Shown in pieces: positions 24,065 through 35,288 of a stretch of DNA of 64,000 bases. Position 1 is the stretch's first letter, and each line of letters begins with the position of its first letter. This stretch comes from Botryotinia globosa (lineage: Eukaryota > Ascomycota > Leotiomycetes > Helotiales > Sclerotiniaceae), in the NCBI GenBank assembly GCA_014898425.1, contig RCSZ01000010.1, positions 1,984,001 to 2,048,000 of the forward strand, given 5' to 3'. The notes beneath the pieces were generated by a model. The model was not told where the DNA came from and made no database searches. It saw nothing but the letters and a program-made list of their open reading frames with translations. A program made the position numbers and the translations under genes.

Positions 24065-24947
24065 ATGGTCAATTCTAAACCTACAATAGTTTTCATCCCA
24101 GGCTTCTGACATACTCCAGAAGGATTTACAACTCTCGACAAAGTTCTGGAAAAGGAGGGCTATCCCTCTGTTCTGGTCAACTTACCCAGTGCAGGCGCTC
24201 ACCCTGGGCACCCTGATTTCTCACAGGATGTGACCACAATCCGCAAGGTCATTACCGAATTAGCCGATGAGGGTAAGGAAGTCATGGTGGTGATGCACTC
24301 CGGTGGAAGCGTTAGCGGCAGCGAAGCTTGCCGTGACTTGGGTAAAAAGGAACGCCAAGCTGAGGACAAGAATGGCGGGATAGTGAGAGTCATTTATATT
24401 GGCATTCTGTTGCCCAATGCAGGGAAGACTATGTTTGAAACGTTTCAAGGCGTGGTTTCGAGTCCTGATTTGGATCCGGATTTTGTGATTGATCAGGATC
24501 AGAGCTTTCACGTCTTTGCTGAGGTATGTTTTGATATGTCTTCAAAGATAATGCTAACGCCCCGGCTAGGATGGCACTTCAACTATCACTGACGGTGACA
24601 GGAGCTTTTACAATGATCTCTCTGCAGAAGATGCAAAATACTGGAGCAGCAAGTTGACCTCGCTTTCGCTAGGGTGGGTGAGATGGCTAGATGTAAGGGG
24701 CACTCTCACTGACGTACTATATAGAGTTGGGATGTCTCCATTGACCTACGAAGCTTGGAAATACATACCGTCGGCGTATATCATGCCACGGCAAGACAAA
24801 AGCATTCCGTTGAAGCAAGTTCGGCAGATCGTAAAGGAAGCAAATATTGAGATGGTGTTTGAAATAGAGACAGGCTATTGTCCATATCTTGTACAGCCAG
24901 AGAAAGTAGCTGGTTTCATTCGAAAGGCAGGAGGAGAGATTATTTGA
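24065..24947 (+). pseudogene. Alpha/beta hydrolase (HTPEGF type), interrupted by a stop
   Basis: Three exons (24065-24523, 24570-24673, 24725-24947) would encode about 261 residues of a small fungal alpha/beta hydrolase. Codon 15 is TGA, exactly where relatives have tryptophan in a GFWHTPEGF-type motif (from memory of the family), so one G-to-A change explains it. The nucleophile serine is kept (VMVVMHSGGSVSG, about residue 79). Near the C-terminus the usual Gly-His-Ser-Pro catalytic histidine motif reads GYCPYL, so the histidine has also become tyrosine. Introns and the rest of the frame are intact, which suggests recent decay or a strain-specific loss. Readthrough or a later start is possible, but the missing histidine argues against normal hydrolase activity. 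Confidence 0.75.
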
Positions 24948-25814
24948 TTACTATTAGAAGACTTTGAACAATTGCCTCTATCGATCAAACACAATTCACC
25001 CTTGTTTCATGATGTAAATTTCATAGTCTTCAGAGCTAGCCCACACTCCTTTCCCTGTGTCTATTACCAATTTACTTACTGGGACAATACCCACAGTGTC
25101 GACTCTGCATTTTCTACATGACCCTGAAGAAAGCGTATCCAGCAAAGTATGCGTTATTCAACGAGTCATCATCTTCAGGGTTTACATTAGTACGGTGCAC
25201 ATATCCCAAGCTGCTGAGCATTGCGTGGCTGACTACCGACGGTGAATTGCAAGAATTGTTTCGAGTGCACAACCTGCATACATATCAATACGAAGTGCCG
25301 GGCTCACTCTGAGCGGAAAACCGGGCACACCAAACCCGTCAAAGTCGAGACAGGGTGCGTCGTGCTGACACACAACGCAGGCCTCTTTCAAAGGGCAAAA
25401 AGGCGAATTTCTTCAATTTTTGGGATTTGGGGAATTACTAATCAAGAAAAAATCGATCAAAAAAGTGCCAAGAATTCTCGAGTGAAAAGTGGGACTCACA
25501 CGTAGACCTAGGTCTAGGTTCGAGAGGTTAATTGGCGCCGCTTTTAAGATGTTGTAAGAAACTTAAAGCGGCTCTATAACGCGGGAATCGGGCACTTTCG
25601 AAGTCCGAGCAGGTCAACCAATAACGGCGGAAGAGCGGTCGTGGAAATTTTAACAATTTGATCCATACTGGAGAAGCTTGATAAGCATAGAGGTAGGGTT
25701 CAGTAGGTAATATTGTATTTCTTCAAGTCTATAAGTTCGTCATTTCATGCTTCAATTGCGTTCATTTCTAGCGGACCAATCTCTTGCCCTGAACTTGATA
25801 CATCTTTACTCATC
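24948..25814. other. Intergenic interval before the GGCT-like gene
   Basis: It contains the 3' flank of the decayed hydrolase and the promoter of the next gene. An imperfect palindrome, TAGACCTAGGTCTA, lies near 25503. No gene is supported. Confidence 0.5.
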
Positions 25815-26843
25815 ATGCAGCCCGACGAGAAACCATCCGCGGCACCGCAAAGATTCTGGGACCTATACACTCCCAAACCACCAGTAATCGCTTCCGAACC
25901 AGTTAAAGTGCCCCAGACTTCGACTTCGCGATTGGAATCGAGTGCTGTGCCACTGCTTTCACCAGCGTTAGACGACCGAGAAGAGGCAGAGACCGTTCTC
26001 TATCTAGCCTATGGCTCCAATCTGTCTGCCGAGACCTTCAAGGGGAAACGCGGCATTAAACCCTTGAGCGCGGTCAATGTTCATGTTCCTGCAATCGATC
26101 TCACATTCGATTTATGCGGGATACCCTACACGGAACCTTGTTTCGCAAATTGTCAATATAAGAAAGACCAATCAAATTCTCCTCGGACAAAAGATTACCA
26201 CAAGACAAGATGGCAGAAGGGATTGGTTGGTGTAGTCTACGAAGTGACTCGTGAGGACTATAGGACTATAATAGCTACCGAAGGAGGTGGCTCATCATAT
26301 AAAGAAGAAATCGTGGAATGTTTTGTTCTTCCGAAAGGTAGCAAGACTGTGGACCCAAATCCCAGTAGCACACCATTTCAGGCATACACTTTACTCTGTC
26401 CGTTCAACAGCGAAGATGCGAACCGTATTGTTCGCCCGGATCCAAACTATGCGCAACCATCTGCACGATACCTGAAGTTAATTACAGATGGAGCTGAGGA
26501 GCATACTTTACCGGAGGAATATGTCGATTACTTGCATGGCATTAGATCGTATACAATCACGACAATAAGACAGAAAACAGCGCAGATCATCATGACTTTT
26601 ATAATGCTTGTTATCTTGACGCTGCTTGGACTGGGGAAGATTTTTGCAGACAAGAATGGCAAGCTCCCGGATTGGCTAGCTAACGCAATGCAGACGTTAT
26701 TTAGATTTTCTTGGGTGGCTTATGATAGAATTCTGAAGGATAAGTTTGGCGATGGGGAGAGGACAATAGAGAGGAATGAGAATGATATTCAAGAGATGGA
26801 TTTAGATAAGAGGTGGGACGAGAAAAAGATGTCTCTTTTGTGA
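25815..26843 (+). CDS. Gamma-glutamylcyclotransferase-like protein with C-terminal membrane segment
   Basis: This intronless gene encodes about 342 residues with the gamma-glutamylcyclotransferase fold. The substrate-binding motif YGSNLS lies near residues 66-71, and a GVVYEVTREDY segment is followed by ATEGGG, whose glutamate sits where the catalytic acid is expected. Family members release 5-oxoproline from gamma-glutamyl peptides, but the substrate here is unknown. The N-terminal 60 residues are Pro/Ser-rich. A single hydrophobic helix (IIMTFIMLVILTLLGLGKIF, about 257-276) follows the domain, so the enzyme is probably anchored to a membrane with a short charged tail of about 65 residues. 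I chose the ATG at 25815 because MQPDEKPSAAPQRFWDLYTP looks like a natural start. An in-frame ATG at 25713 would add 34 hydrophobic residues. Confidence 0.82.
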   Translation: MQPDEKPSAAPQRFWDLYTPKPPVIASEPVKVPQTSTSRLESSAVPLLSPALDDREEAETVLYLAYGSNLSAETFKGKRGIKPLSAVNVHVPAIDLTFDLCGIPYTEPCFANCQYKKDQSNSPRTKDYHKTRWQKGLVGVVYEVTREDYRTIIATEGGGSSYKEEIVECFVLPKGSKTVDPNPSSTPFQAYTLLCPFNSEDANRIVRPDPNYAQPSARYLKLITDGAEEHTLPEEYVDYLHGIRSYTITTIRQKTAQIIMTFIMLVILTLLGLGKIFADKNGKLPDWLANAMQTLFRFSWVAYDRILKDKFGDGERTIERNENDIQEMDLDKRWDEKKMSLL

Positions 26844-27323
26844 GTTCAACAGTGGTTGAAATTGGGCGTCAATTTTGAGCAGTGGACATTTGTCAGGTGT
26901 TTGTATCTATCGGGTGCAGCATAAAAATCGTATTATAGAGGGAATAGCTAATGTATTTCTGGTATATGTGACCGCTCAGAATGCCATATCGGCTGCTTTC
27001 GCTCAAGTATGGTGGTATCATCCAAACATGCACACAACTTTCCAAAAACATCGTGTACTATTCATCCAGCATTTTGTAATGATGTGCTGTTTATATCTCG
27101 GCACAGAGTGCGACAGGGGCCAAGTAGTCAAACGCTGCCGAATTAAATTGTCAGATATGTATTCCCTGAGAACATTCCAAGATTTCTGGCAAAATAAACA
27201 GAAAGGCAACGGCAATCGGCAAGTTCTGTTTCTAACTCAGCATCGGAAACCCTTAATACCTACCTAAACCTCTGTGCTGTTATCATCGGACGAGAAGACA
27301 AATGACTCTCCAAATGAAACATC
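26844..27323. other. Convergent 3' flanks
   Basis: This is the short space between the plus-strand GGCT-like gene and the minus-strand methyltransferase. A 130-residue plus-strand open frame fills much of it but looks non-coding. Confidence 0.5.
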
Positions 27324-28398
27324 TCAATCGCCTCCAGGCTTTCTGCCAATAACATTGACCAACATCATACTTATATAAGCACCTCTCTGTACCTCCAGAG
27401 CCGCCTGTCCATACTTTTCCAATACATCTCTCGACCCTTCTCCTGCAACATTTGCCAATTCTTTTATGCCATTCATATGCATTGAAGTCCATGCACAAGC
27501 GATACCGGTCTCGGGTTCGAGAAGTTGGCTATCTAGAACTGTTATTCCTCGCTCTTGGAAGATGGAGCTGAGTTGGCGTATCCACCTATGACATGTTAGG
27601 ATGCAGTCCGGTAGCGTATTGCCCAAGAGGGAGAACTATGATGGAAATGGTACTCAAAACTGGTGAACTTCTTCAAAGGAACTTCATACATCCATCTCAT
27701 CAACTCTTTAAGATTGCTGGTTGATAAGTCCGGGGTAGCAGCTTTGCATGCCATCATGCCGAAATCCACTTCTTTCCACTGGATGTATCCACCTGGTCCT
27801 AAAAACGACAATCTCAGTCCACTTTCCACAGTATGTCTCTTCTCAGAAAAGTAACGAACTTAGCAATGTCAACACATTGTCTAAAACATGTCTTGGATCT
27901 CCTCCAGGGACCACGACACACAGAAGGCTTATGTGAACCACATCATACTGGCCCCTCAATCGCTCCGGAACAGGTTTGAAAATATCTATTATATCTAGTT
28001 TGACATTTGGAGGGAGTAGTGCTGAATGAGGATATTGATTAGTTGAGATGTCGAAACCGTCTAGTTGTGCGTTCGTCTTTGATTTTGCAAGCTCTTTTGC
28101 TAAATCTATGAGCCAGATTCTCCAGCAACATTAACTTCGTATATATAGAATCTTCGACACACAAGAGCGCTTACCCAGTTCCACATGCTATGTCAGCAAT
28201 CTTGATGTCTTGCTTGATTGGGATGCTGGGATGTAAAAGATGCCCGAGTAGTCTTTGCCAGAGCCAATGTTGGACATAGAGGCTTGATCGATCAGTCAGT
28301 GTGAGAGAGCAAAGTTGGAGTTTCAAGATTCAGACTAACCGGGAAGAACCCAGCGGACTTCGCTCAAGGACATACTCTTCTTCGGCGGCTGAAGTCAT
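27324..28398 (-). CDS. Class I SAM-dependent methyltransferase
   Basis: The predicted cytosolic methyltransferase has 277 residues; its substrate is not known. Exons in transcript order are 28398-28340, 28282-28175, 28119-27860, 27798-27654 and 27585-27324, with all phases consistent. Motif I for SAM binding reads IADIACGTGIWLIDL (from about residue 48) and spans the second intron. The acidic residue of motif II is in LDGFDIS, the QYDVVHI segment is motif IV, and RPGGYIQWKE is motif VI. The overall pattern matches the fungal methyltransferase group often found beside secondary metabolite genes, but no biosynthetic cluster is visible here. The 5' splice sites GTTCGT and GTACCA in introns 3 and 4 are non-consensus, so those borders are the least certain. 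Confidence 0.84.
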
Positions 28399-29518
28399 CT
28401 TATCGTTCGTTGTTTTTGTAGCAGGAGATTTTGAGCAAGTGAGAAGCAGCAAGTGAAGAAGTGTGAGCAATCCTCTACCAGATTGAGCTGTCGATGATGA
28501 ATGAATATTGATATTGATGACTAATTACTCATGTATCACCCGAGATAGGCAAGTGCGTGTCCTTAGTGTTACGCTCTTGGATTTGTAGCAAGTAGTGCAA
28601 CAGTCACTATCAATGCTAAGACTTTTTCTTTCATATTTAGCAGTCTAATTTTCGAACTTGGGTACATGAGCTTCGTTCTGGGAGCTTTGGACAGGTATTA
28701 CAAAAGGAAAATAGTGTATGGAAATGCCTCGCCACACTTTCATACGCCGCCACCAGCCACAGGTCAAAAGCATTTTGTCCCAAGCGCAACTCGCCGGCAA
28801 TTGTTTTCAGTTCTTGTCGTTTCACTTCCGGATCCTATATCTTTCCTCTCTAGATGGCATAGCTGGAGTGTCGCGAATCGGTGACGGTTGTGGCGTCTCC
28901 GGCACGCATCTTTCTTCTTATCAAATACCGAGCGATACCTAGGTAATGTCAATCGATTTCTCACACTGCACCTCGTTCTACTCAGAGTACTGACCATATA
29001 TCGGACTCAGAGTTGCACCGTAGCTGCCAACAGGCAAAAATGTCTCCTTGAGAACAGATGAAGCTGATAGCATTTCATCACAGTGAAAGCTTCACCTTGG
29101 AGGCATTTGGCAACTCAAGAGATTGTGGTACCAGCCTTTTGTGAGTACAGTAAGCCCTTGCTTTGGTAGGTAGAAGGAAGGTATGGAATCGTACCATGTC
29201 ACTTGTCAGCATTTTTACCCTTGTTTGTATTAGAACCAAGGCACCTTCCAAATATACAACTCGATATGATACCTGGACCCTCAAAGCTCTTTCTCTACAT
29301 GATTTTATGTGCACACCGCTCACATGATCTATCGTCGCCAAATCTAGAATATTCCCCAGCCAATTCCGCTCTGCAGTGGATCTCCCTCCCCATCCTTGCT
29401 CCGACGTTCCTACGATTTCATTCGACTGCCGCATCATCAAACTCTAAATTTACACTTAGTGTGGGGGTTAGCAGATCTATTGTGGGGTAGTATGATGATC
29501 CCTGAGACCGAGGCTTCT

Positions 29519-29562
<44 letters not shown>

Positions 29563-30011
29563 AAAAGTCATTCATTACCTTCTCCAAACTGCGACTGTGA
29601 TATCCATCCACTCTCGAGCCACTCTTATGAAGATTCCGCCTGCTCAACGAACGTGGGGTATCATATTTGTATAGGGAAAGTGGCCCCCGAGTCATCCATC
29701 CATGTTTGAGCTATAAATATTGGGAATTTGTTGGAGTAGTGCTGAATTCTAATTTGTTGACATGCTTTCTGATCAGACCTTTCTCTGTGGTATGTTTGTA
29801 CGTAAGTGATGAATAAGATCTGGGATATGGATAGTTCCTACTTCAGTCTATTGAAGCTAGTCAAGATTCACACTTACTCCTTTTTGTATTTAAGATGTTT
29901 TCCCTTCAATTTGTTTCATTCCCATCCTCATATTCTCTAGTTGGCCATCAATCTTAAAACTATCCTTTCTCGCCATTGTGCAATATCTCGAACTTTGAAC
30001 ACAATATAAAG
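28399..30011. other. Intergenic region between divergent genes
   Basis: It lies between the starts of the minus-strand methyltransferase and the plus-strand aldolase, so both promoters are here. Open frames of 60-120 residues on both strands overlap each other and look non-coding. One contains the translated TC repeat. Confidence 0.5.
29523..29558 (+). repeat. (TC)18 microsatellite
   Basis: A perfect 36-bp TC dinucleotide run lies about 450 bp upstream of the aldolase start, the kind of pyrimidine tract common in fungal promoters. Confidence 0.95.
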
Positions 30012-30977
30012 ATGACTGCTTCACACTCCTATACGAATGGCAATGGCTTTGCAAGTGGGCATCGTGCATTGGTACCAGGAATATATGTTCCTACTGTTGC
30101 ATTTTTCCATCCAGAGTCTGAAGAAGTCGACCTCTCAACAGTCGCCAAACACGCTTCCAGACTTGCCACTTCTGGAATTGCAGGCCTTGTTGTCCATGGC
30201 TCAAATGGAGAAGCAGTTCATCTCACACACTCCGAACGTTCGCTAATCACCTCAACTACACGCAAAGCTCTCGACAAAGCAGGTGCCTCATCCATGCCCG
30301 TTATCGTAGGCTGTGGTACCCAATCAGTTAAGGAAACACTCGAACTGTGTAGAGAGGCTAAAGAGTCAGGTGGAGATTATGCAATTGTTCTTCCACCCAG
30401 TTATTACGCATCACTCTTGAACCCGCAACAGATATTGGATTTCTTCACACAGGTTGCGGATGCAAGTCCAATCCCCATTATCATATACAACTATCCTGCC
30501 GCACAAGGAGGGTTTGATCTTAGTTCCGATGTCATACTTACGCTTTCTGCTCATTCAAATATTGTGGGCGTAAAACTTACATGTGGAAATACCGGAAAGT
30601 TGGCACGAATCACCGCATCTGCCAAATCATCCTTCCTCACCACTGGTGGCTCTGCAGATTTCATTTTGCAAACCATGGTAGTAGGAGGTGATGGGGTCAT
30701 AGCTGGATTGGCAAATTTAGCACCAAAAGCTTGTGTAAAAGTCATGAGATTATTCAATGAAGGAAAGCTAGAAGAGGCGAGAGAGTTGCAAGCAATTGTT
30801 GCAAGAGGAGATTGGGTCGCTATCAAGGGAGGCTTCGTTAGTGTGAAAGTTGCATTAGAGAAGTTTTACGGATATGGTGGATTACCTAGGAAGCCATGTG
30901 CACTGCCTGAGAAGAAAGCATTGGCAGCAATAAATGAAGAGTTTTCAGAATTGCTTGAGTTGGAGAATACTCTTTAG
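30012..30977 (+). CDS. DapA/DHDPS-family aldolase (pyruvate-type lyase)
   Basis: This intronless gene encodes 321 residues with the N-acetylneuraminate lyase/dihydrodipicolinate synthase barrel. The Schiff-base lysine is in GVKLTCGNTGK (about residue 178), the tyrosine of IIIYNYPA (about 149) is the proton relay, and HGSNGEAVHLT matches the substrate loop. Fungi make lysine through alpha-aminoadipate and do not need DapA for it, so these proteins usually act as 2-keto-3-deoxy sugar acid or 4-hydroxy-2-oxoglutarate aldolases. A role in galacturonate breakdown (Lga1/GaaC type) is one possibility; its usual partner reductase is not in the neighbourhood. An upstream in-frame ATG at 29976 would add 12 residues, but MTASHSYTNG is the more natural start. 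Confidence 0.86.
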   Translation: MTASHSYTNGNGFASGHRALVPGIYVPTVAFFHPESEEVDLSTVAKHASRLATSGIAGLVVHGSNGEAVHLTHSERSLITSTTRKALDKAGASSMPVIVGCGTQSVKETLELCREAKESGGDYAIVLPPSYYASLLNPQQILDFFTQVADASPIPIIIYNYPAAQGGFDLSSDVILTLSAHSNIVGVKLTCGNTGKLARITASAKSSFLTTGGSADFILQTMVVGGDGVIAGLANLAPKACVKVMRLFNEGKLEEARELQAIVARGDWVAIKGGFVSVKVALEKFYGYGGLPRKPCALPEKKALAAINEEFSELLELENTL

Positions 30978-33202
30978 TCCGATTGAGTCGAAGGAATGGA
31001 ATAGAAAAATATTTTTGAAGCACTTTCATTTTCAATAGCTTAACATGTGACAGAACAACATCTTGACTTGTCTAGCGATTTGGTGACATCACAGAACCTT
31101 AAAATGCAAATCATTAAAGGCCTTTCTCATATGACTTGAAATTCTACTACAGATTGTATCCTTGTGTTCAGCTTTCTTCTTACTTGCGAGCCTGTCGTCT
31201 TTAGATGATCATGAGCAGAATTCAAGTCGCATACTCCCTGGAGGTTAGCATCCAAGTTATCTCCTAGAAATAAGATTGTCATTAATTCGGATGGATGATG
31301 CCACATTCATTCGAAGCTATATAGGATGTTTCGGTCTCATGCCACCTTTGCCTCCTTGTATTTAGAATATGGTAGCGTGGGGGTAGAAAGCCAGTTTTAC
31401 AATTACATTACTACTTGGTTCGGATTATGGCGAGAATATACAACTGAAGAACAGCTTCGTGAGCGAGTGGCAATTAGATACGTAGTCGAATCTTGAAAAG
31501 ACCATTGAGCGTCGTGAGTGTATTCGTGTACAGCGGATGAGAGAGCTATAGATGTGGCAAAGTGGTGAGAGGTGTCTTGCCCGACCACCAAAGTTTTATC
31601 TTTTTTCTTCTATTGTCGTCAAAAGAGTGATTGTCATGACTCGCGCATTACCTACATGCTCGATGATTCGAGCTGTTAAGAATACAATCGGAAAAGCTCT
31701 GATAGTCTAGAAGAAAAAATAAGAAGATGGTGTGGTGGTATCGTATATGTGGGGTGCGGGGTAGGTCGCTATATGTAATCTGGTAATGTGCCGGGATCCG
31801 CGATTAACAACTAAAAAAGTACTGTTACATCTGGAAATAATATGCCTATACTCTTCTAATCCTAGTCATGCTCGTCAATGCGGTAATATCGGGGACTCAA
31901 ATGATCCACTCTGTTGATTTTACCGATTATTACTTCCGAGGTCACCCTCGGTTAGGCGAGTTCGTAGCTATCGGGAAGGAGAGGAAAAATCGTTCGTATC
32001 TCGGTTACCTTTTTTTTTGAATACAGAAGGTTCCAGGATACCCGCCTGTTGGGATTTGGGATGGGACGACAATACGTGCTAAGCTACGTTGCCTCTAGAG
32101 ATCCACTTCATCTCTTCTACACCCCCACGCCCGTTTTAGTCACCTAGAGTGGGGGAGGTAATTGAGTTATTTATCTTTGCTGGTTTATGCTACTGCATGT
32201 ATTCCCGAGGTCTCAAAAGCAAGCGATGTTTACTTTGTTAAACAAGGATCTTAGGAGATATTCATCTGATGTTGATAATAGCGTTGTATTAGAATGTATG
32301 TATTTCTTTGGTACTCATAAGCTTACTATAAGTGCAGGTGGAGTTAGTAATGTTATCGAGACAAAATTCGGGTAAGAGGATAGAATCAGGGTTTCTCATA
32401 GACCTAGAAGTCATCTGATAAAAATACCGAGTTGTAGTTCATACCTTCTTCTAAAATGATCACTTAGCAAAAGCTCATGACTTCGGATCGGACGGTTCCT
32501 GGGTCTAGAAGTTCATACTGAGAAAGTGGCAGAAAGGAGTATATGGAGGATGCTAGATAGGAGCTGTCATATTTTCATCTTCTTTCCTGTATTTTTTGAG
32601 AAAGATTCTCTGATGCAGCTAGTCAAACGATAGCTATACCTATCTCTATATTTGAAAAAAAAAAATTAAAGACATACGTCTCTTGCACAATTTACAGGAC
32701 TCTCCTTGTAAGTTGGGAGCTATAGGAGCTATAGATGTATAAAAAAAATCGAAATTTTGACCCTTGATTGGAAAATGACGGCTTATAACTATCGAGATTG
32801 ACATAGTGAGTCTCAGAGGCGAACTCAAATAGTTTGAATCTGATTCACAGACGAAGAATGTCGAAAGGTTTAGGTATATTCTATTTCAGTGTGTGTTTCC
32901 TCTTGTTGTCTAAGATCGCCTCTTCTTCTTGGGTGGTTTGGCGAAATCTATAAAAGAATTCGAATGGTTATAACACACAGATTCTTGACGTCTTTTTTTT
33001 TTGAAAGATGTTATACGGAAGTGTAGAATTTATATTTGTAAATGTTTGTTCAGTGGGAGGTTTCGATGCATTCTGCTATGGGACAATCGATCAGGTGTTG
33101 AAGGATGGAATCGAACGAGATGGGACATCTAGGTGATTTGAGAGCAGGGGATGAAAATAGGATGTTATTAGACAGAATGATGAAAAGAAAAAATTCGAGA
33201 TA
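30978..33202. other. Gene-free interval with scattered palindromes
   Basis: There are no supported genes in about 2.2 kb. The longest open frames are about 60 residues. A perfect 6-bp stem, CCGAGG-tcac-CCTCGG, lies near 31937-31952. Homopolymer T runs occur near 32010 and 32992. This could be relic DNA next to the MITE. Confidence 0.5.
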
Positions 33203-33678
33203 CAGCAACCGTGCACTTCTATTTGGTCGATCTCAAAAATACACCTAAATACATCATTTTATTACTTTTTAGAAATTAGATTATTATTCTTTTGAATAGT
33301 TTTTTTTCGAATAAATTCAATAATTTAATTATTTATATATAAATGATATTTATAATAAGATTTTCCTTTTTTTTTAAAAGAATTAATAAATATAATATAT
33401 ATTTTTAAAATTTTTTTATCAAAAAGTTCTTGAGAATTCGCTTATTTTGACTGTAATTTCTAATATATTAGAATTTTAAAACTTTAAATGAATATTATAT
33501 AATATATAAAATTTCTAAAAATAAAATAAATAATTTTTATTAAAGATAATATAAAAAGAAATAAATTGATATAATCATTTCAAAAATAAATATATAATTT
33601 TGTTTAAAACTAGATATATTTAAATGATGAGTTTTGGTGCAAAATGATTGTCGATCAAATAGAAGTGCCCTAGTACTG
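33203..33678. mobile_element. AT-rich MITE with CAG ends and TA duplication
   Basis: A 476-bp element is bounded by TA on both sides. The ends read CAGCAACCGTGCACTTCTAT on the left and, inverted, CAGTACTAGGGCACTTCTAT on the right, and the match continues through TTGRTCGA. CAG ends plus TA place it in the Tc1/mariner/pogo group. The inside is almost pure AT with no open frame, as expected of a RIP-mutated non-autonomous copy. Its ends differ beyond CAG from those of the 11049 element, so it is a separate family. Confidence 0.75.
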
Positions 33679-34093
33679 TAGCTTGCAAACTAACCTCAAA
33701 TAAACAATCTCAAAGAATCAAACACATTTTATCTATTCTCACATAATGAGCATAGAGATCAAACTCCAAAAGGTAGAAAACAGATGTAAGGGGGCAGTTA
33801 ACAGATTTTGAGACGGGATGCTTTGAGTGTATAATAACTCATTTTGATCATTTACAAGAAACAACAAAAAAGAGAAAATGAAATGTCGATCAGAAAATAG
33901 TATTCCTTTTTGCTCTTCTCTTACATCTCCACCTCCTGGACCTCTTCTCCTTTGAGCCATTTGGACTCATGATCTTTTTTTGAACATAAGGGGAAATAGG
34001 TATTGGCCAAGGAAGTACCTGGATCTCGAATACTGGTTACACCTCCTGAACACCACATCTAGATTCCTACAAATCATCTCCAGCAGTAGAATT

Positions 34094-35288
34094 TTAACCC
34101 TCCCAGTCAGAAGATCCGAGTAGCTCAGAATCATCATCGGATTTGAATTTACAAACAAAACGCTCCTCCAGATAAAGCCAATGCTTATTATAATTCGATA
34201 TTGGGCAGCCCAATTCCTCGAAGCTTAAGCGCTGTACACGGGGAAGCCTCCAATCAGGATTATCTCGAAGAATTTTCATGGGAAAAGTAACATCATCAAG
34301 AGGTGGAAACTCATTCCTTTCAATAAAAATACTTGCCATATCGGCTTCCACAACTCCCACCTCGCCAATGACCAATAAAAACTGTAGTTTTCTCGATGTC
34401 AGTTCTGAACCCTCATAGTCATCACGTGGCGAAACACTATGAGACAAGGAATAATAGCCATTACCGCTGTCCTCGTTCAAACTTTCCTCGTCGCCATCAT
34501 TACTATCATCTGTAATCGTGAAATCGACATCGAAATGTTCGCCTGAACTGTCAAAGTGACCTGAGCCCATAACTGTATCATCATCATCATCAATATCGCT
34601 GACAATCTCAAATTCTGGCTCCTCATCCTCCTTATCGGAACTTCCATAGATTTCATAGATTTCAGTTTCATGAACGATGTCGTCATGCCGTGGTTTCGTG
34701 TTCAAAACCACTGTTCCTAACCGTGAGCTTTTTTGTCCCGCAAATCCTTGATAGCAGATTTACGCAGGGGAAAATTTATACGTGAACATTTCCCAAATGC
34801 TGGACCTGATATCTGGTGAAAGAGTGAAGACAGGGTCTTTGCTCCATGTGCAAGTTATCATAATTGAACGCCAAGTGGGTAATCCGCCTCTTATCCTCTT
34901 CCGATGCCCCTTCGAAAGGGTTCTTTCTATAAGCGATATCCCTTTTCACATCGTTCAATCGATTGATATAAACGAGATCTTTCTCGGGATTGTAGTAAAT
35001 CGGCCGTTCTATGAAAGAGAAGCATGATCGATGGGATTTTAGTGCTATCTCTCGAGATATACGGGTGTTGTGTAAGAGAGCAGGAGGGCTTCCATTAGCA
35101 TGTAGAAATTCGGTCGAAAAGGCACACCGAAAAGTAAGACGGCCGTGGTAGTCAATGTTTGGAAACTCTTCATTGATATATCGATAAATATCCATTGCAC
35201 GACCGGTTCTTATTTGGGTCTGTATGTTTCTCCCGTCAGATTTCGGAAGATTTGCTTCAAACTCGATGACTCGGGGTCTCTCTCTCTT
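34094..35288 (-). pseudogene. 2EXR-domain protein, apparently broken
   Basis: Two open stretches belong together. The upstream one (35288-34776) carries the core of the fungal 2EXR domain: PRVIEFEANLP, then SPPALLHNTRISREIALKSH, then IYYNPEKDLVYINRLNDVKR. The downstream one (34711-34094) begins near LGTVVLNTKPRHD, has a strongly acidic low-complexity tract, and ends in SDWEG. No GT-AG pair that I could find joins them in phase, and the N-terminal domain start (usually FPxLPxELRxxIW) has no ATG. A weak trace, FPNLGFIWNSF, lies upstream near 35395-35430. I read this as a frameshifted gene that has lost its first exon. If ATG 35195 is used, a 139-residue fragment could still be made. The function of the 2EXR family is unknown. 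Confidence 0.55.

Noticed and set aside
26875..27267. 130-residue plus-strand frame downstream of the GGCT-like gene
   Set aside because: No conserved motif; it fills a 3' flank between convergent genes.
27500..27530. B-box-like GGGTTCGAGAAG as a tRNA
   Set aside because: It lies inside the last methyltransferase exon and has no A box or acceptor stem.
29078..29440. 120-residue minus-strand frame
   Set aside because: No domain, and it overlaps another frame on the opposite strand of equal quality.
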